From contig DASUEU010000027.1 in assembly GCA_036274895.1 (NCBI GenBank), positions 248,001 to 312,000 on the forward strand: a stretch of 64,000 nt of DNA, given 5' to 3'. This document shows positions 16,176 through 23,949 of this stretch, one piece after another (position 1 is the first letter of the stretch; the number at the start of each line of letters is the position of its first letter). Source of the stretch: CALMKX01 sp036274895. GTDB lineage: Bacteria; Acidobacteriota; Thermoanaerobaculia; Multivoradales; SZUA-115. Under the pieces are notes generated by a model. The model saw only the letters and a program-made list of their open reading frames with translations. It searched no databases and was not told where the DNA came from. The position numbers and the translations under genes were made by a program.

Positions 16176-17510
16176 ATGTTGGACCTCGGTGCCCTGCTCG
16201 ACGAGCTCAATCCCTGGTGGAGCGATCCCGCCATCCGCCCGGGACGGGACCATCCATTCCGGCGGGACCTCCAGCAGCGGCTCCTGCGCCGCCTGCTCGA
16301 CCCCGAGGATCGACGTGCGCACCTCATCCTCGGCCCGCGACAGGTTGGCAAGACCACGCTCCTCAAGCAGCTCATCGAAGACCTGCTCGAGCTCGGCTGG
16401 CCCCCTTCGCGGCTCGCCTACTTCGACTTCTCCGACGACCGGATCATCGGCCCACTCAGCGCTCGGCAAGTGGCCGAGGTGCTGCCTCCGGTACCCCCCG
16501 GGGGGCCTCCGAGGATCCTCTTTCTGGACGAGATCACCCGCGCGGAGCGCTGGGCCTTGTGGCTCAAGCAGATGGTCGATGCCCGTGCCTACCGCATCGT
16601 CGCCACGGACTCCGCCGCCAGCCTGCTGCGGCACGCGGACGGGGAGTCCGGCCTCGGGCGGTGGGACGAATGGCAGCTGGAGTCGTTCACGTTCGGGGAG
16701 CTGCTGGCGGTTCACAACGTGGCGGCTGAGGACCCGGCAACAGCTCTCACGCTCATGCCGAAGGTTTTCGAGCGCTATCTCGAAGTCGGTGGCTTTCCCG
16801 GCCTGATCCGTGAGCCGTCGCTGATCGAGGCTCTGCGACGACTGCGGGAGGACACGGTGAGCCGAGCGATCCTGCGGGACCTGCTCAGGTTCGGCATCTC
16901 TCTGGGAGGGGTCCGAGATCTGTTTGTATATCTCATGCAGGACTCTGGGGCGATCCTGAATCTCGAGCAGCTGGGCGGGGAGCTGAACGTCGATCGGCGC
17001 TCCATTGGCAGCTGGCTCGAGTACCTGGAGATGACGAAGCTGGTGCATCGACTACCCGTGCGGGCGGATCGACCGAGAAAGCGGCTCACATCGAGGCCGA
17101 GACTCTACGCTGCCGACCCGGGCCTGATCTCGGCCTACGCTCTGCCGGCCGCCAGCAGCGAGGAGCTGCGAGCCCGAGTCTTCGAGGCCAGCGTGTTTCG
17201 TCATCTGCGCGAAGTGGTGCGTGGTACTCGTGCCGAGCTTTCCTACTTTCGAGTGGGAGAAACCGAGGAGGTCGATTTCGTCCTGGAAGGAGAGGGTGAA
17301 CGAACGGCGATCGAGGTCACCTCTAGCCGAGTCGTCAAGCTGGAGAAACGTGCTCGTTTCGAGCGTGCGTGCAAACGGCTGGAGCCCAGGCGCAGGTTGC
17401 TCATCCATGGCGGCAAAGAGCAGCGGCGGGTGGACCAGCTGGAGCTCGTCCCGCTACCAGTGTTCCTGCTAGCTCCGGAGAACTGGGTCCTCCGAGGAGG
17501 TGCGCCATGA
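16176..17510 (+). CDS. AAA ATPase with C-terminal DUF4143-type domain
   Basis: A 444-residue protein. Walker A is GPRQVGKTTLL (53-63), Walker B is ILFLDEI (114-120), and ATDSAASLL stands where relatives have the sensor segment TGSSASLL. A winged-helix-like middle part follows (NLEQLGGELNVDRRSIGSWL). The C-terminal DUF4143 region, which in this family resembles PD-(D/E)xK nucleases, contains EVDFVLEGEGERTAIEVTSS; the lysine usually seen in IEVKSS is Thr here, so nuclease activity is doubtful. Such ATPases are common, poorly understood accessory proteins. The start is the ATG at 16176; open sequence further upstream lies inside mtaB in another frame. The stop overlaps the start of the next gene (ATGA). 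The wording is less GC-extreme than mtaB. Confidence 0.85.
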   Translation: MLDLGALLDELNPWWSDPAIRPGRDHPFRRDLQQRLLRRLLDPEDRRAHLILGPRQVGKTTLLKQLIEDLLELGWPPSRLAYFDFSDDRIIGPLSARQVAEVLPPVPPGGPPRILFLDEITRAERWALWLKQMVDARAYRIVATDSAASLLRHADGESGLGRWDEWQLESFTFGELLAVHNVAAEDPATALTLMPKVFERYLEVGGFPGLIREPSLIEALRRLREDTVSRAILRDLLRFGISLGGVRDLFVYLMQDSGAILNLEQLGGELNVDRRSIGSWLEYLEMTKLVHRLPVRADRPRKRLTSRPRLYAADPGLISAYALPAASSEELRARVFEASVFRHLREVVRGTRAELSYFRVGETEEVDFVLEGEGERTAIEVTSSRVVKLEKRARFERACKRLEPRRRLLIHGGKEQRRVDQLELVPLPVFLLAPENWVLRGGAP

Positions 17511-18682
17511 CCGAACTGCCGCTTGGGCAGATAGAGAGCGCCGAGCTGGAGCTCAAGGAAGCCGGAGCGCTACGCGACCTGCCCTCGATCAGTGCAGCCG
17601 TTGTGGCGATGCTCAATGCTGGCCGCGGCGAAGTGTGGATCGGCATCCGCCAGGAGAAGGGCGTCGGAATGGAGATCGAGCCAGTGGAGCGACCCGAAGA
17701 AGGCCTGGGCCGACTCTTGGACTGGCTTCACGAGACGATCGAGCCGAGCCTGACGAGGGAGGAAGTAACTGCTGAGCTCGTGGGCTTGCCGCAAGGTCTC
17801 GGGGCGATTCTCCGGCTCAGCGTCAAAGGCACCCAAGGGAAACGTCCCTACTGTGCCGTCAACCGGGGAGGTCGCTTTTTCTGGCTGCGGGTCGGAGGAA
17901 CAACGCGCTTGATGACGACGGACGAGCTCGCCGCGCATTTTTCCCGCAAGCGGAGTGAGGAACCCCAAGCACACCAGGTCGTCGATCAGGAAGCAAGGCG
18001 CCTCGACGAGCTGATCCAGAGCGGCTTTGGAGGCTTGTGGCTCCACCTCGAGCCGCAAGTGCCGCCTTCCCTCGACCTCGCGAGCTCCGAGCTGGAGGCT
18101 CTTCTCGAGGAGCCAGAACGGACAGGAAACCGGGCAGCTGGTGACAACTTCTTCTTTCCAGCTCTTCCCGGATCCTGGGAGCTGAAGCCCGGGAATCGGC
18201 TGGCGCTCGGGAGTCCGAGCTCGCGTCTGTTGGTGATCGAGGCGACCGGAGTGATCGATTTTCGTGTGACGATGAGATCGCTCACCGCTAGCACCGGAGC
18301 CATCGACAGCTTGCGTTTGGCGGAGCTGCCCACATCCGTCTTCCGTCTAGCCCGCGAGCTTCATCGGCAGATCGTGAAGGCACCTGAGGAAGAGCTGCTG
18401 GATGTCGAGCTCGCATTGATCGGGCTCGAGGGAATCGAGCTCGCCCCCTCTATCTCGATGACCGGGCACCTGATGCGGCATCAGCTGGACCTACCGAGGC
18501 GACTCGACGAGGCAGGTGAAGTCCTCCGTTCGCGAAGGACGCTGTGCCTGCGCCGGCTGTACGAGAACCCTGACCGGTGCAGCTTCGAGAGCCTACGCCA
18601 GCTCTACGCTGCTGCAGGTCTCGAGGAGATCTACCTGCCCCCCGAGTTCGACCGGCGGACGGGGCGGTTGATGATCGATTGA
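17507..18682 (+). CDS. AlbA_2/Schlafen-type domain protein
   Basis: A 391-residue protein. Residues about 8-130 match the Schlafen/divergent AlbA-2 pattern: ESAELELKEA (10-19), then ISAAVVAMLNAGRGEVWIGI (28-47), the 'E.EFK ... AfaN..GG.l.iGv' signature, followed by a beta-rich stretch ending FFWLRVGGTTRLMT. The remaining 260 residues are unrecognised, mixed alpha/beta and Leu-rich. In other bacteria this domain occurs in DNA-binding regulators and defence proteins. The gene is translationally coupled (ATGA) to the AAA/DUF4143 gene, so the two probably act together. The role is unknown; defence or regulation is inference. It converges on the serine-hydrolase gene 15 bases away. Confidence 0.75.
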   Translation: MTELPLGQIESAELELKEAGALRDLPSISAAVVAMLNAGRGEVWIGIRQEKGVGMEIEPVERPEEGLGRLLDWLHETIEPSLTREEVTAELVGLPQGLGAILRLSVKGTQGKRPYCAVNRGGRFFWLRVGGTTRLMTTDELAAHFSRKRSEEPQAHQVVDQEARRLDELIQSGFGGLWLHLEPQVPPSLDLASSELEALLEEPERTGNRAAGDNFFFPALPGSWELKPGNRLALGSPSSRLLVIEATGVIDFRVTMRSLTASTGAIDSLRLAELPTSVFRLARELHRQIVKAPEEELLDVELALIGLEGIELAPSISMTGHLMRHQLDLPRRLDEAGEVLRSRRTLCLRRLYENPDRCSFESLRQLYAAAGLEEIYLPPEFDRRTGRLMID

Positions 18683-18697
18683 GTCCCGGCCGCCGTC

Positions 18698-19813
18698 TCA
18701 GCTCTCCCCTGCCAGCCCCAGATCCTCATAAATCGCCTCGAGCGTCCCGCGCATGCGGGGGGCGTGGGCCGCATCCCCGGGCAGGCCGTTGAAGGCCAGG
18801 GCCACGGCGAGGCCGTGCTCGGCGTCGCCGAAGGCCGTGGAGGAGCGGTAGCCGCTGTGGCCGAAGGTGCGCGGGGAGCAGTGGCGACCATAGGCGTAGG
18901 GTACCCCCACGCCGTACTGCTTGGAGTCCGGGATGAAGCCGAGGCCCCAGTCCATGACATGGCGGAAGGTGTGGTCCAGCATGCCCACCCGGTGACGGGC
19001 GACCAGGGCCTCGACGGTCTGGGGCGTGAGCAGGCGAACCCCGTCGAGTTGCCCGCCGCCGAGCAGCATGCGGTAGAAGGTCACCAGCTGGTGCATGGGG
19101 CCGCGCCCACCGCCGGCCGGTGAAGGGTTGACGCAGGCGACCTCGCTGTCCCAGCCGAAGCGCTTGGCCTCGGGGCCGGCGGTGTCCCACGCGGCGGCCA
19201 CCCGCTCGCCGTAGGCCCGGTAGCGCTCCGCCGGCATGCCGATCCAGCAGTCCGCCATCCCGAGGGGCAGGAAGATCTCGTCGCGGACGTATGCCTCGAA
19301 CGGCCGGCCCGAGAGGCGGGCCACCACCTCGCCGAGGACGAACCAGCTCGGGCTGTCGTGGTAGCCGGCCTTCCGGCCCGGCTCCCACCGGGGCTCACGG
19401 CGGGCAGCGCAGATCTTGGCCACGATCTCCTCCCAGCTCGCCTCGGGCCAACCCACGTTCAGCATGCGGAAGCCGCCGGTGTGGGTAAGGGCGTGGCGCA
19501 GGGTGATGCTCTCCTTGCCGCCCTGGGCGAACTCGGGGAGGTGGCGGGCGATCGGGTCGTCCAGGGCCAGCAGGCCGCGCTCCCACAGCTGGCCGAGGGC
19601 CACCGCCGTCACCGGCTTGGTGGTCGAGAGCCAGAGCATCAGGTCGTCCCGCTCGAGGGCTCGCCCGGGCCGGTCCTCGCCGAGGGCCAGGTCGGCGATG
19701 AGTTCCTCGCCCCGCCAGACGGCCAGCTGGGCCCCGAGGTGGAGCCCGCGGCCGCGGGACTCCTCGATCGCCGCAACCGTGCGCGCCAAGCGGTCCGCTC
19801 CCTGGCCCCTCAT
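18698..19813 (-). CDS. Beta-lactamase-fold serine hydrolase (class C/esterase family)
   Basis: A 371-residue protein of the penicillin-binding-protein/beta-lactamase class C fold. The nucleophile tetrad STTK is at 63-66 (LSTTKPVTA). LTHTGGF, LGEVVARLSGRPFEAYV and LPLGMADCW are characteristic family segments, and FGHSGYRSS gives the HxG-type third motif. The second motif, usually YxN, appears as YHDS. No signal peptide is visible at the ATG at 19813, so it may be cytoplasmic and act as an esterase or amidase rather than a lactamase. The start codon overlaps the apaH stop (ATGA), giving a two-gene operon with apaH first. Confidence 0.88.
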   Translation of the reverse strand: MRGQGADRLARTVAAIEESRGRGLHLGAQLAVWRGEELIADLALGEDRPGRALERDDLMLWLSTTKPVTAVALGQLWERGLLALDDPIARHLPEFAQGGKESITLRHALTHTGGFRMLNVGWPEASWEEIVAKICAARREPRWEPGRKAGYHDSPSWFVLGEVVARLSGRPFEAYVRDEIFLPLGMADCWIGMPAERYRAYGERVAAAWDTAGPEAKRFGWDSEVACVNPSPAGGGRGPMHQLVTFYRMLLGGGQLDGVRLLTPQTVEALVARHRVGMLDHTFRHVMDWGLGFIPDSKQYGVGVPYAYGRHCSPRTFGHSGYRSSTAFGDAEHGLAVALAFNGLPGDAAHAPRMRGTLEAIYEDLGLAGES

Positions 19814-20625
19814 CGTCGCCGCATCCCGTCGCGGTTCTCGACCTGGAAGAGCCTGCCGTCGTCGAGCCGCATCGCGGTCAGGGCGCCCCCCCAGGCGCAA
19901 CCGGTGTCGAGCCCGGCCACACCTGGCGCGCGGTAGAGCCCGAGGGCGGCCCAGTGGCCGAAGATCACCGTCGTCCCCTCGCCCCGGCGATGCGGCAGGT
20001 CGAACCACGGCCGGCAGCCGGGCGGTGCCTCGGCCGGGGGTCCGGCGAAGCGAGCTGGGCAGCCGGCCTCGTCCAGGGTACGCAGGTGGGCAAAGGCCCC
20101 GAGAGCGAGGCGCAGCAGCTCGGCCGGAGGATGGGCTGCGCCCCAGGCGGGCATGGGCTCGCGTTTGACGGTGGCGAGCAGGCGGTTGCGGTCGGGGCCG
20201 GCCAGGGCCTCCTCCACCGCCCGCGCCCAACGCTCGGCCTCCGGCAGGCTCCAGGCCGGCAGCAGCCCGGCGTGGACCATTACGAAGTCCACCTCCCGGT
20301 GCATCACGGGCCGGCGGCCCAGCCAGGCGATCAATTCCGGGGCGTCCGGAGCGTCGAGCACGTGGACCGAGTTGTCCACCGGCCGCGCCGCCACCACTCC
20401 TGCGGCCATCGCGAGCAGGTTCAAGTCGTGGTTACCGAGCACCACCACCAGCCGATCATCGAGATCCCGCGCCCAGCGCAGCACCTGCGCCGAGGCCGGC
20501 CCCCGGTTGACCAGGTCCCCCACCAGCCACAGCCGGTCCGAACGCGGGTCGAAGCGGATCTCCCCCAGAAGAGCCTGGAGCGAGGCCCAGCACCCGTGCA
20601 CGTCGCCGATCGCGTAGATGGCCAT
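19810..20625 (-). CDS. apaH: Symmetrical bis(5'-nucleosyl)-tetraphosphatase
   Basis: A calcineurin-like metallophosphatase of 271 residues that hydrolyses Ap4A to two ADP and can decap nucleotide-capped RNA. Metal-binding motifs are GDVHG (7-11), GDLVNRGP and GNHD (in VVLGNHDLN), with a C-terminal FGHWAALGLY and a LDTGCAWGGALTAMRL ending as in ApaH. The length is close to the E. coli enzyme (280). The start is ATG at 20625, chosen because the family begins M.tYaIGDvhG. Upstream open frame overlaps the divergent acylase gene. It is divergent from the penicillin-acylase gene with only 37 bases between starts. Confidence 0.94.
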   Translation of the reverse strand: MAIYAIGDVHGCWASLQALLGEIRFDPRSDRLWLVGDLVNRGPASAQVLRWARDLDDRLVVVLGNHDLNLLAMAAGVVAARPVDNSVHVLDAPDAPELIAWLGRRPVMHREVDFVMVHAGLLPAWSLPEAERWARAVEEALAGPDRNRLLATVKREPMPAWGAAHPPAELLRLALGAFAHLRTLDEAGCPARFAGPPAEAPPGCRPWFDLPHRRGEGTTVIFGHWAALGLYRAPGVAGLDTGCAWGGALTAMRLDDGRLFQVENRDGMRRR

Positions 20626-20648
20626 GGCGGGCGGTAGGTTAGCAGGGG

Positions 20649-20654
20649 TACCAT
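20649..20654 (+). promoter_or_regulatory. -10-like hexamer before the acylase/glycan operon
   Basis: TACCAT ends 8 bases before the ATG at 20663, in the 37-base gap to the divergent apaH. There is no Shine-Dalgarno sequence in between. If real, it would drive the coupled six-gene run to 30724 from a leaderless message. Confidence 0.35.
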
Positions 20655-20662
20655 CCCCCACC

Positions 20663-23017
20663 ATGGCGCGACGCAGAGTCTGGAAGGTCCTGGCCTTGGT
20701 GGTGGTGCTGGCGGTGGTCGGGGTGGGAGGGTTGGGGTTCTCCTGGTGGCAGGGCGGGCGGGCGCAACGGACGGGGACGGCGCGGTTGGCCGGGCTCTCC
20801 GCCGAGGTGCAGGTGCGCTGGGATGCCTGGGGCGTGCCCCACGTGCTGGCCGCGGCGGACCTGGATGCCGCTACGGCCCTGGGCTGGCTCCACGCCAACG
20901 ACCGCCTCTTCCAGTTGGAGCTGGGTCGGCGCTCCTGCTCGGGCCGGCTCTCCGAGGTGCTGGGGGAGCGTGCCCTGCCCCTGGATCGGCGCCAGCGAAT
21001 CTTGCGGCTGCGCCGGACGGCCGAGGCCCTGGTCGCTGCAGGGAACGAGGGCTCTCGCCGCTGGCTCGAGGCCTACGCGCGGGGCGTCGACGCCTGGGTG
21101 GCGGCCCATCGCGGGGACCTGCCCCCCGAGCTGCGGCTGCTGGGCATCCAGCCCGAGCCCTGGCAGCCGGCGGACAGCCTCTGCTTCGTGGTGCTGATGG
21201 CCCAGGACTTGGGTATGCCGTCGAGCGGGCCGCTCGAGGACTCCCGCTACCGCCTGGCCGCGGCCCTCGGCGCCGAGCGGGCCGCGGACCTCCTCGGGCC
21301 GCCGGATCTCGAGATCGCTCCCGGCGTGCTGGAGGCCGGCGCGGTGGCCAAGGCGCAGATGGCTTCGGGTCGTCCCCCCTTCGACGACGACCCCATCGAG
21401 CCCCCCTCGGGGCTGGGCTCGAACAACTGGGCCGTCGGCATTTCGCGCTCCACCACCGGGGCGCCGATCGTCGCCAACGATCCCCACCTGGTCGTGCGCC
21501 TGCCGGCCCTCTGGTACCAGGTTCACCTGCGCTCCCCCGGCTACGAGGCCGCGGGGATGACGCTCCCCGGCTTTCCGGTGGTGGCGATCGGCCAGACTGC
21601 CGACCTCGCCTGGGCTTTCACCGCCACCATGCTCGACGACCACGACGTCTTCGTCGAGCAGCTGGACCCCGGGGGCCGGCGGGTGCGGCGGGGGGAGACC
21701 TGGCAGGACCTGCGGGTGGAGGAGACCGAGATCCGGGTCAAGGGAGCCGAGCCGGTGCGCCTCACCCTGCTGGCGAGCGATCGCGGCCCACTGCTGCCTG
21801 CGGACCCGGAGCGTGGTCTGCCGGCCCGCAGCGTCGCCTGGACGGTCTACGAGCCGGGGGACCCCCTCGCTCCCTTCCTGGCCCTGGCGCGGGCGAAGCG
21901 AGTGGAGGAGCTGCCCGAGCGGCTCGACGGCGCGGTGGCGCCGGCCCTGAACCTGGTGGCCGCGGACCAGGCCGGCGGCCTGCTGTTCACGGTGGTCGGG
22001 CGGGTGCCGGAGCGCCGGGCCGGGGACGCCCGTTTCGCCCAGCCTGGCTGGGATTCCGCATACGGCTGGTCCGGCCTGCGGCCGCGCAGCGAGAACCCCA
22101 CCGTCCTGCGTCCGGCGGAGGACCTGCTGGTCACCGCCAATCACGACATCCGGCCCCCCGGCTACGAGCAACCGTTCGCTGCCTGGTTCGACCTGCCGGC
22201 CCGGGCGGAGCGCATCCGGGAGCGGCTCCTCGGCCAGCCCCGCTGGGACGCCGAGGCCGTCGCCCTGCTGCAATCCGATGACGCCTCGCTGTGGGCGAAG
22301 CAGGTGGTGGCGGCCCTCACCGGCGACTGGCAGGGGGACGCCCGGCGGGCCTACGAGGCCCTCGCCCGCTGGGATGGGCGGATGGCTCTCGAGGGCCCCT
22401 CTGCCCTCTTCACCCTGGTCGAACACGAGCTCGCGGCCGGCATCTTCGAGGACGAGGCTCGGCAAGGCGGTCTGCGCTCGGTCGCCTCCGCCGAGCGGCT
22501 GCTAAGGGCCCTGCGGGGCGAGATGAAGGGCGACTGGTTCGACGACGTGGCCACCCCCGCCCGCGAGGAGCGCCGGCGAGTGGTAGCCCGGGCCCTCGGG
22601 CGCGCCTGGGCGGAGGGCCGCCAACGCTGGGGCGCCGATCCGGCCCGCTGGCGCTACGCGGACCTCCACTTCCTGCACCTCGATCATCCCCTGGGCTCCT
22701 TGCCCGTGCTCGGTCGCCTGCTGTCCATGCCGCCGCTGGCGGTCGCCGGCTCGGCCACCTCACCCTCGGCCTTCGGCGGCTCCTGGGAGGGCGGTGCGCA
22801 GCGGGTGGGCTTTGCGCCCTCCATGCGCTGGGTGTCGGACCTGGCCGATCCGGACCGCTCCCGCGGCATGCTCCTGGGCGGCCAGGCCGGCCATCCGGGA
22901 GATCGCCACTACACGGACCAGACCCATCCCTTCGTGGCCGGAGAGAGCCGCCCCTTCGCCTGGAGCGAGGCGGCGATCGCCCGCGCCACGGCCTCGACCC
23001 TGCGGCTGGTGCCGTGA
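20663..23017 (+). CDS. Penicillin-acylase-family N-terminal nucleophile hydrolase
   Basis: A 784-residue precursor. A basic N-terminus and one hydrophobic segment (6-29) act as signal or anchor. Then comes the alpha-chain region and a GLGSNNWAVG motif at 251-260; Ser253 would become the N-terminal nucleophile of the beta chain after autoproteolysis, followed by IVANDPHLVVRLPALWYQVHL and GMTLPGFPVVAIGQTADLAWAFT, all typical of the family. Members cleave amide bonds of penicillins, acyl-homoserine lactones or acylated lipids. The start is the ATG of MARRRVWKV; 15 extra in-frame residues upstream overlap apaH. It opens a coupled operon with a GNAT, a sulfatase-fold protein and glycosyltransferases, so an acylated glycan or lipid is a plausible target, which is inference. 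Confidence 0.93.
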   Translation: MARRRVWKVLALVVVLAVVGVGGLGFSWWQGGRAQRTGTARLAGLSAEVQVRWDAWGVPHVLAAADLDAATALGWLHANDRLFQLELGRRSCSGRLSEVLGERALPLDRRQRILRLRRTAEALVAAGNEGSRRWLEAYARGVDAWVAAHRGDLPPELRLLGIQPEPWQPADSLCFVVLMAQDLGMPSSGPLEDSRYRLAAALGAERAADLLGPPDLEIAPGVLEAGAVAKAQMASGRPPFDDDPIEPPSGLGSNNWAVGISRSTTGAPIVANDPHLVVRLPALWYQVHLRSPGYEAAGMTLPGFPVVAIGQTADLAWAFTATMLDDHDVFVEQLDPGGRRVRRGETWQDLRVEETEIRVKGAEPVRLTLLASDRGPLLPADPERGLPARSVAWTVYEPGDPLAPFLALARAKRVEELPERLDGAVAPALNLVAADQAGGLLFTVVGRVPERRAGDARFAQPGWDSAYGWSGLRPRSENPTVLRPAEDLLVTANHDIRPPGYEQPFAAWFDLPARAERIRERLLGQPRWDAEAVALLQSDDASLWAKQVVAALTGDWQGDARRAYEALARWDGRMALEGPSALFTLVEHELAAGIFEDEARQGGLRSVASAERLLRALRGEMKGDWFDDVATPAREERRRVVARALGRAWAEGRQRWGADPARWRYADLHFLHLDHPLGSLPVLGRLLSMPPLAVAGSATSPSAFGGSWEGGAQRVGFAPSMRWVSDLADPDRSRGMLLGGQAGHPGDRHYTDQTHPFVAGESRPFAWSEAAIARATASTLRLVP

Positions 23018-23949
23018 TGATCCACTTCCGCCCCACCGAGCCGGGCGATCTGCCCGGTCTCTCCACCCTCTTCGCCAGCCGTTTCGGCCATCCCTGGACG
23101 CTCGAGGAGTGGCAGTGGAAGTACCGCCATCTGCCCGGCGAGGGGCGCAGCTGGGTGGCCGTGCGGGGGGATGGCGGCGTGGTGGCGCACGCGGGGGCGA
23201 TTCGGCTGCCGGCCCGTTGGCAGGATGGCGAGGGCGGAGTGTGGCAGCTGACGGATTGGGTTGGTTCCACCGGGGGTGGCGGACTGCGGGCGGCGCTGGT
23301 GGGGCTCGGGCAGGAGCTGCTGGCGGAGCTGCCCCGGCCCGGTGAGGCTCCCTGGGTCTTCGGCTTCCCCAGCGAGCGCCACTTCCGGCTGGGGGAGCAC
23401 ACCTTCGGCTACCTGCCCCTCGATCGCTTCCCGGTGCTCACGGGGGAGATCGCGGACGCCGCCGAGGCGGCTGCCGGCGCGCCGGAGGTCGAGGTGGCGA
23501 TCTCCGACCACTGCGAGGGAAGCTGGACCGAGGAGCTGTGGCGGGGCCTCGGCGTCCTCGGTGTCGTGCGTTCCGCGGCCTTCCTCAACTGGCGCTACTG
23601 GTCCCGGCCGGGCCGCTACTACCGTTTCTACCGGGTGCGGGGCGCGGGGGGGGAGGGCTTGGCCGTGTTCGCCTTCGTGGGCGCCTGGGCCCTGGCGGCG
23701 GAGACCTGGCTGCCGGCGGGCCGTGGGCTCGACGGGGCTCTGCCGGCGATCGCCGCCGACCTCGCCGCCACCGGCCTCTCCCGCTGGCGCTTCTGGCCCC
23801 ATCCCCACCTGGGCGGCGAGCCGGCGCGGCTTGGCCTCGTCCCGGGGGAGGAGGTCTTCGTCGGCTGCCGAGGAAGGGTGGGGGAGCCCGACCCGCGCCC
23901 GCATGCGGTCGGCTTCCTCACCTGCCAGGGTGACCATGACGTGGTCTGA
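23017..23949 (+). CDS. GNAT-fold N-acyltransferase
   Basis: A 310-residue protein. The N-terminal MIHFRPTEPGDLPGLSTLFASRFG is a GNAT opening, and VAVRGDGGVVAHAGAIRLPARW is the beta-strand pair before the acyl-CoA loop. The length and the FLNWRYWSRPGRYYRFYRV segment in the second half suggest two tandem GNAT-like halves, as in acyltransferases associated with polysaccharide or lipid modification. Its ATG shares one base with the stop of the acylase gene. The product overlaps the sulfatase-fold gene by 14 bases at the 3' end. Pairing an acyltransferase with an acylase in one operon suggests addition and removal of an acyl group on the same substrate class, which is inference. Confidence 0.75.
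   Translation: MIHFRPTEPGDLPGLSTLFASRFGHPWTLEEWQWKYRHLPGEGRSWVAVRGDGGVVAHAGAIRLPARWQDGEGGVWQLTDWVGSTGGGGLRAALVGLGQELLAELPRPGEAPWVFGFPSERHFRLGEHTFGYLPLDRFPVLTGEIADAAEAAAGAPEVEVAISDHCEGSWTEELWRGLGVLGVVRSAAFLNWRYWSRPGRYYRFYRVRGAGGEGLAVFAFVGAWALAAETWLPAGRGLDGALPAIAADLAATGLSRWRFWPHPHLGGEPARLGLVPGEEVFVGCRGRVGEPDPRPHAVGFLTCQGDHDVV

Noticed and set aside
18698..19813. Annotation as an antibiotic-resistance beta-lactamase
   Set aside because: The STTK motif fits, but the second motif is YHDS, no signal peptide is visible and it is coupled to apaH. An esterase or amidase of the same fold is more likely.
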